Origin: Bacillota bacterium
Lineage (GTDB): Bacteria; Bacillota; Dehalobacteriia; UBA4068
Direction: 5' to 3'
Assembly (NCBI GenBank): GCA_030528765.1
Contig: JAUMYD010000008.1
Coordinates: 1 to 24,862 of the forward strand
Length of the DNA: 24,862 nt
In this document: in pieces, positions 22,308 through 24,862 of the stretch
How positions within the stretch are numbered: the stretch's first letter is position 1
Layout: each line of letters starts with the position of its first letter
Translations under genes and position numbers: made by a program
The notes under the pieces: generated by a model
What the model was told of the DNA's origin: nothing
The model's database searches: none
Seen by the model: only the letters and a program-made list of their open reading frames with translations

Positions 22308-22336
22308 ATTTTAGCATATCGCAGAACAGAAAACAA
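22308..22336 (-). promoter_or_regulatory. Promoter of the radical SAM locus
   Basis: On the minus strand TTGTTT (22331-22336) and TAAAAT (22308-22313) are 17 bases apart, and TGC directly before the -10 gives an extended -10. It sits about 65 bases before the precursor-like start and downstream of the lon terminator, so this operon has its own strong promoter. Confidence 0.65.
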
Positions 22337-22404
22337 GGTTTTTTCGAAGAGATATGACGGAGTAGACTTTTCGAGAGATGATTATCAGATTTTTGCAGAG
22401 ACGA

Positions 22405-22433
22405 AAACTCCCCGTTGATTAGACGGGGAGTTT
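22405..22433 (-). terminator. Terminator of lon
   Basis: AAACTCCCCGT (22405-22415) and ACGGGGAGTTT (22423-22433) form an 11-base-pair stem with a 7-base loop, 14 bases past the lon stop. On the minus strand it runs into GTTTTCG. It isolates lon from the radical SAM operon. Confidence 0.7.
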
Positions 22434-22446
22434 ATGTTCGCAAAGC

Positions 22447-24816
22447 TTACTTTACCAGAGCCAGCTCCAGCACCTGGCTGAGATGCTCTACCAGATGGAA
22501 CTGCATCTTTTCCCGCACATCCGCAGGCAGGTCTTCCAGATCCCGCTCGCAGGCCTTTGGCAGGATGATCTCGGTGATGCCGTTGCGATAGGCGGCCAGC
22601 AGCTTTTCCTTGATGCCGCCCACTGCCAGTACACGCCCGTGGAGGCTGATCTCCCCGGTCATGGCCACGTCTGCGCGGACCGGCCGTCCGGAAAACTGGG
22701 AGGCCAGGGCTGTGGTGATGGTCACACCGGCGCTGGGGCCGTCCTTGGGCACTGCACCTTCCGGCACATGCACATGGATGTCGGTTTTTTCTTCTACATT
22801 ATCTTCGATGTTATATTGGGGGCCTACTGTCCGCAGATAAGTGTAGGCAGCCTTCACGCTTTCCACCATTACTTCGCCCAACTGGCCGGTGATGGTGAAT
22901 TTACCCTTACCGGGGATGGTCTGGGCTTCCACCTGCAGGATCTCGCCTCCCACTGCGGTCCAGGCCAGGCCAATGGCAACGCCTACCTGGGCTTCCCGCA
23001 GAAGCTTATCATCCCGATACTTCGGGCGCCCCAGGTAGCGCTCCAGGTTCCCGGGGGTAACGGAAAAGGGGCCTGCATCCCCGCCCACGATGTCCCGGGC
23101 TGCCACGCGGCAGATCTTACCGAGGCGCCGCTCCAGCTCGCGGACACCGGCTTCCCGGGTATAGTCCCGGATCAGCTTTTTCAGGGCCGGGCTGCCGATT
23201 TTCAGCTGGCCTTTTTCTATGCCATGGGCTGAGATCTGCTTGGGGACCAGATGCTTTCTGGCGATATTCAGCTTTTCCACTTCTGTGTAGCTGGAAACAT
23301 CGATGATCTCCATTCTGTCCTGCAGGGGAGCAGGGATATTGTTGCGGTAATTGGCGGTGGTGATAAACATGACCTGAGAGAGATCATAGGGGATTTCCAG
23401 ATAGTGATCGGAGAAGCTGCTGTTCTGCTCCGGATCCAGAGCCTCCAGCAGGGCGCTGGTGGGATCGCCTTTCCAATCGCTGGCCATTTTATCCACCTCA
23501 TCCAGAAGGAAGAGAGGGTTATTGCAGCCTACTTCCTTGATGCATTGAAGAATGCGTCCCGGCATGGAGCCGATATAGGTGCGGCGATGTCCGCGAATTT
23601 CGGCCTCATCCCGCACGCCGCCCAAGCTCATACGGACAAATTCCCGGCCGGTGGCCCTGGCAATGGAACGGCCCAGAGAGGTTTTGCCCACGCCGGGGGG
23701 GCCCACCAGACAGAGGATGGGGCCTTTCATTCCTTTTTTCAGCTGGCAGCTGGCCAGGTATTCCAGAATTCGTTCCTTGGGCTTTTCCAGGCCGTAATGA
23801 TCCGCATCCAGAATGCGCTGTGCTTTATGTATATCCTGATTTTCTTCGCAGGTTTTGTTCCAGGGCATTGCCAGCAGCAGATCCAGATAATTGGCGAGCA
23901 CATTGGCTTCCGCCATCTGAGCCGGTGTTTTTTCAAGGCGCTTCAGCTCCTGATTGAAGCGTTCCAGCGCATGGGGGGGGAGCTCAGCCGCTTCGGCTTT
24001 GGCCCGGTATTCGGCCACTTCCTCCGCCCGTTCTCCTTCTTCGCCCAGCTCCACCTGAATGGCTTTGATCTGCTCCCGCAGGTAATAATCCCGCTGGCTT
24101 TTTTCCATCTGCTGGCGGGTCCGGTTGGCAATGCTGCGTTCCATTTCCGAAACTTCCATTTCCCAATCCAGAATATCCAGCAGCTTCTCTATCCGCTGCC
24201 GCAGGGAAAGGATCTCCAGCATCATCTGCCGCTGTTCCATGGAAAGATTCAGCTGCCCCGCGATGAGGTTCACCAGCTGGGCACCGTCTTCCACGGTAGA
24301 AAGGCCGGCCAGCAGCTCCGGAGAAATGCGCCGGGATTCCTGGGCGTAGTTCTCGAACCGCTCCCACATGATGCGGCGATAGGCCTCCAGCTCTGCGGGG
24401 CTGCAATCCTGCTCATCGGGGTAGGGGGAGATTTTTGCCAGGAAATAGGGGCGTTCCTGCAGGGCCCCCAGCAGACAGGCCCGGTATTGTCCTTCCACCA
24501 TCAGGCGCACTGTGCCGCCGGGAAGTTTCAGGATCTGGCAGATCTTGCAGACAGTACCGATTCTGTGGATATCCTCCAGCTCTGGTTCATCGATGCTGCT
24601 GTCCTTCTGCATTGCCAGGAAGATCAGGTTGCTTCCGTCACGCATCGCCTCATCCACGGCGTTGATGGAAATATCACGGCCAACATCCAGCTGGCTCATC
24701 ATATAAGGGTAGACCGCCATTCCCCTCAGCGGCATGGCAGGCATAATCTGCCATTCTCCGACAGAAGAAGGGGGATTCTTCCCCAGCATGGGGTCCGGAT
24801 AATTATTTTCGATCAT
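22447..24816 (-). CDS. lon: Endopeptidase La (Lon protease, LonA type)
   Basis: This 789-residue protein has the full LonA order: N-terminal substrate-binding domain (about 25-215), a long coiled-coil helix (about 220-300), the AAA+ module with Walker A GPPGVGKTS (372-380) and Walker B LFLLDEVDKM (435-444), and the protease domain with the Ser695 (KDGPSAG) and Lys738 (GGIKEK) dyad, spaced as in E. coli. It degrades misfolded and short-lived regulatory proteins in the cytoplasm using ATP. The ATG at 24816 follows AGAGGT. It is monocistronic here. Whether Lon handles the neighbouring precursor-like protein is unknown. Confidence 0.97.
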   Translation of the reverse strand: MIENNYPDPMLGKNPPSSVGEWQIMPAMPLRGMAVYPYMMSQLDVGRDISINAVDEAMRDGSNLIFLAMQKDSSIDEPELEDIHRIGTVCKICQILKLPGGTVRLMVEGQYRACLLGALQERPYFLAKISPYPDEQDCSPAELEAYRRIMWERFENYAQESRRISPELLAGLSTVEDGAQLVNLIAGQLNLSMEQRQMMLEILSLRQRIEKLLDILDWEMEVSEMERSIANRTRQQMEKSQRDYYLREQIKAIQVELGEEGERAEEVAEYRAKAEAAELPPHALERFNQELKRLEKTPAQMAEANVLANYLDLLLAMPWNKTCEENQDIHKAQRILDADHYGLEKPKERILEYLASCQLKKGMKGPILCLVGPPGVGKTSLGRSIARATGREFVRMSLGGVRDEAEIRGHRRTYIGSMPGRILQCIKEVGCNNPLFLLDEVDKMASDWKGDPTSALLEALDPEQNSSFSDHYLEIPYDLSQVMFITTANYRNNIPAPLQDRMEIIDVSSYTEVEKLNIARKHLVPKQISAHGIEKGQLKIGSPALKKLIRDYTREAGVRELERRLGKICRVAARDIVGGDAGPFSVTPGNLERYLGRPKYRDDKLLREAQVGVAIGLAWTAVGGEILQVEAQTIPGKGKFTITGQLGEVMVESVKAAYTYLRTVGPQYNIEDNVEEKTDIHVHVPEGAVPKDGPSAGVTITTALASQFSGRPVRADVAMTGEISLHGRVLAVGGIKEKLLAAYRNGITEIILPKACERDLEDLPADVREKMQFHLVEHLSQVLELALVK

Positions 24817-24854
24817 ATAGACTACCTCTTTGTTGCAAAATTTACAATGGGAAC

Positions 24855-24860
24855 ATTATA
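24855..24860 (-). promoter_or_regulatory. -10 element of the lon promoter
   Basis: On the minus strand a perfect TATAAT lies at 24855-24860, about 40 bases before the lon ATG. The matching -35 would lie beyond the window edge. Confidence 0.45.
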
Positions 24861-24862
24861 AC

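Noticed and set aside
23251..24861. Plus-strand open frame of over 500 codons opposite lon
   Set aside because: Lon is unambiguous on the minus strand and the plus frame is rich in His, Phe and Gln without domain structure.

Overview
The window looks like chromosome from a Bacillota bacterium, most likely class Clostridia and possibly a gut Oscillospiraceae-type organism. This rests on the gene content (long-form HPF, the ftsEX-M23-S41 arrangement, S-layer homology domains, a zinc-ribbon small protein, a Lon protease, a sigma-H-like promoter) and on moderately GC-rich DNA with strong Shine-Dalgarno sites. Nothing here fixes genus or species. I see no rRNA, tRNA, CRISPR array, insertion sequence or phage gene.

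Layout. (1) 173-403 (+): a small zinc-ribbon protein, followed by two closely spaced terminators that face opposite directions. (2) 581-8589 (-): one long probable operon. Its promoter-proximal half assembles the nucleotide loop of cobalamin (cobT, cobU, cobS, a short CobU paralogue, cobC). Its distal half is a cassette of unknown function: MobA/MocA-like NTP transferase, C_GCAxxG_C_C protein, radical SAM protein of the TrsS type, SAM methyltransferase, short AMP-dependent CoA ligase and NifX-like protein. Most junctions are 4-base ATGA overlaps. (3) 8859-10505 (+): a MalY/PatB-type C-S lyase and a GNAT acetyltransferase, transcribed divergently from cobT. (4) 10720-11811 (+): an isolated CobW-type G3E GTPase. 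(5) 11888-12409 (-): the ribosome hibernation factor HPF behind a sigma-H-like promoter. (6) 12688-18671 (+): ftsE, ftsX, a coiled-coil M23 peptidase, an S41 peptidase, a membrane-anchored alpha/beta hydrolase and an S-layer/chagasin fusion, all cell-envelope genes. (7) 18749-22244 (-): a 186-residue cysteine-free protein with a leader-like N-terminal half and an Ala/Val-rich segment, then a radical SAM/SPASM enzyme, a related protein lacking the radical SAM cysteines, and a phosphotransferase. (8) 22447-24816 (-): Lon protease.

The best candidate for an undescribed system is region 7. It has the architecture of a RiPP-type peptide modification locus: a strong promoter, a small precursor-like gene, a stable hairpin without a U-tract that could lower downstream expression, and three overlapping modification genes. 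The distal half of region 2 is the second candidate. I recall its gene families being named in automated annotation after Desulfovibrio vulgaris loci, but I know of no established function.

All assignments come from reading the sequence. Family names are recognised from motifs and memory, not from a database search.
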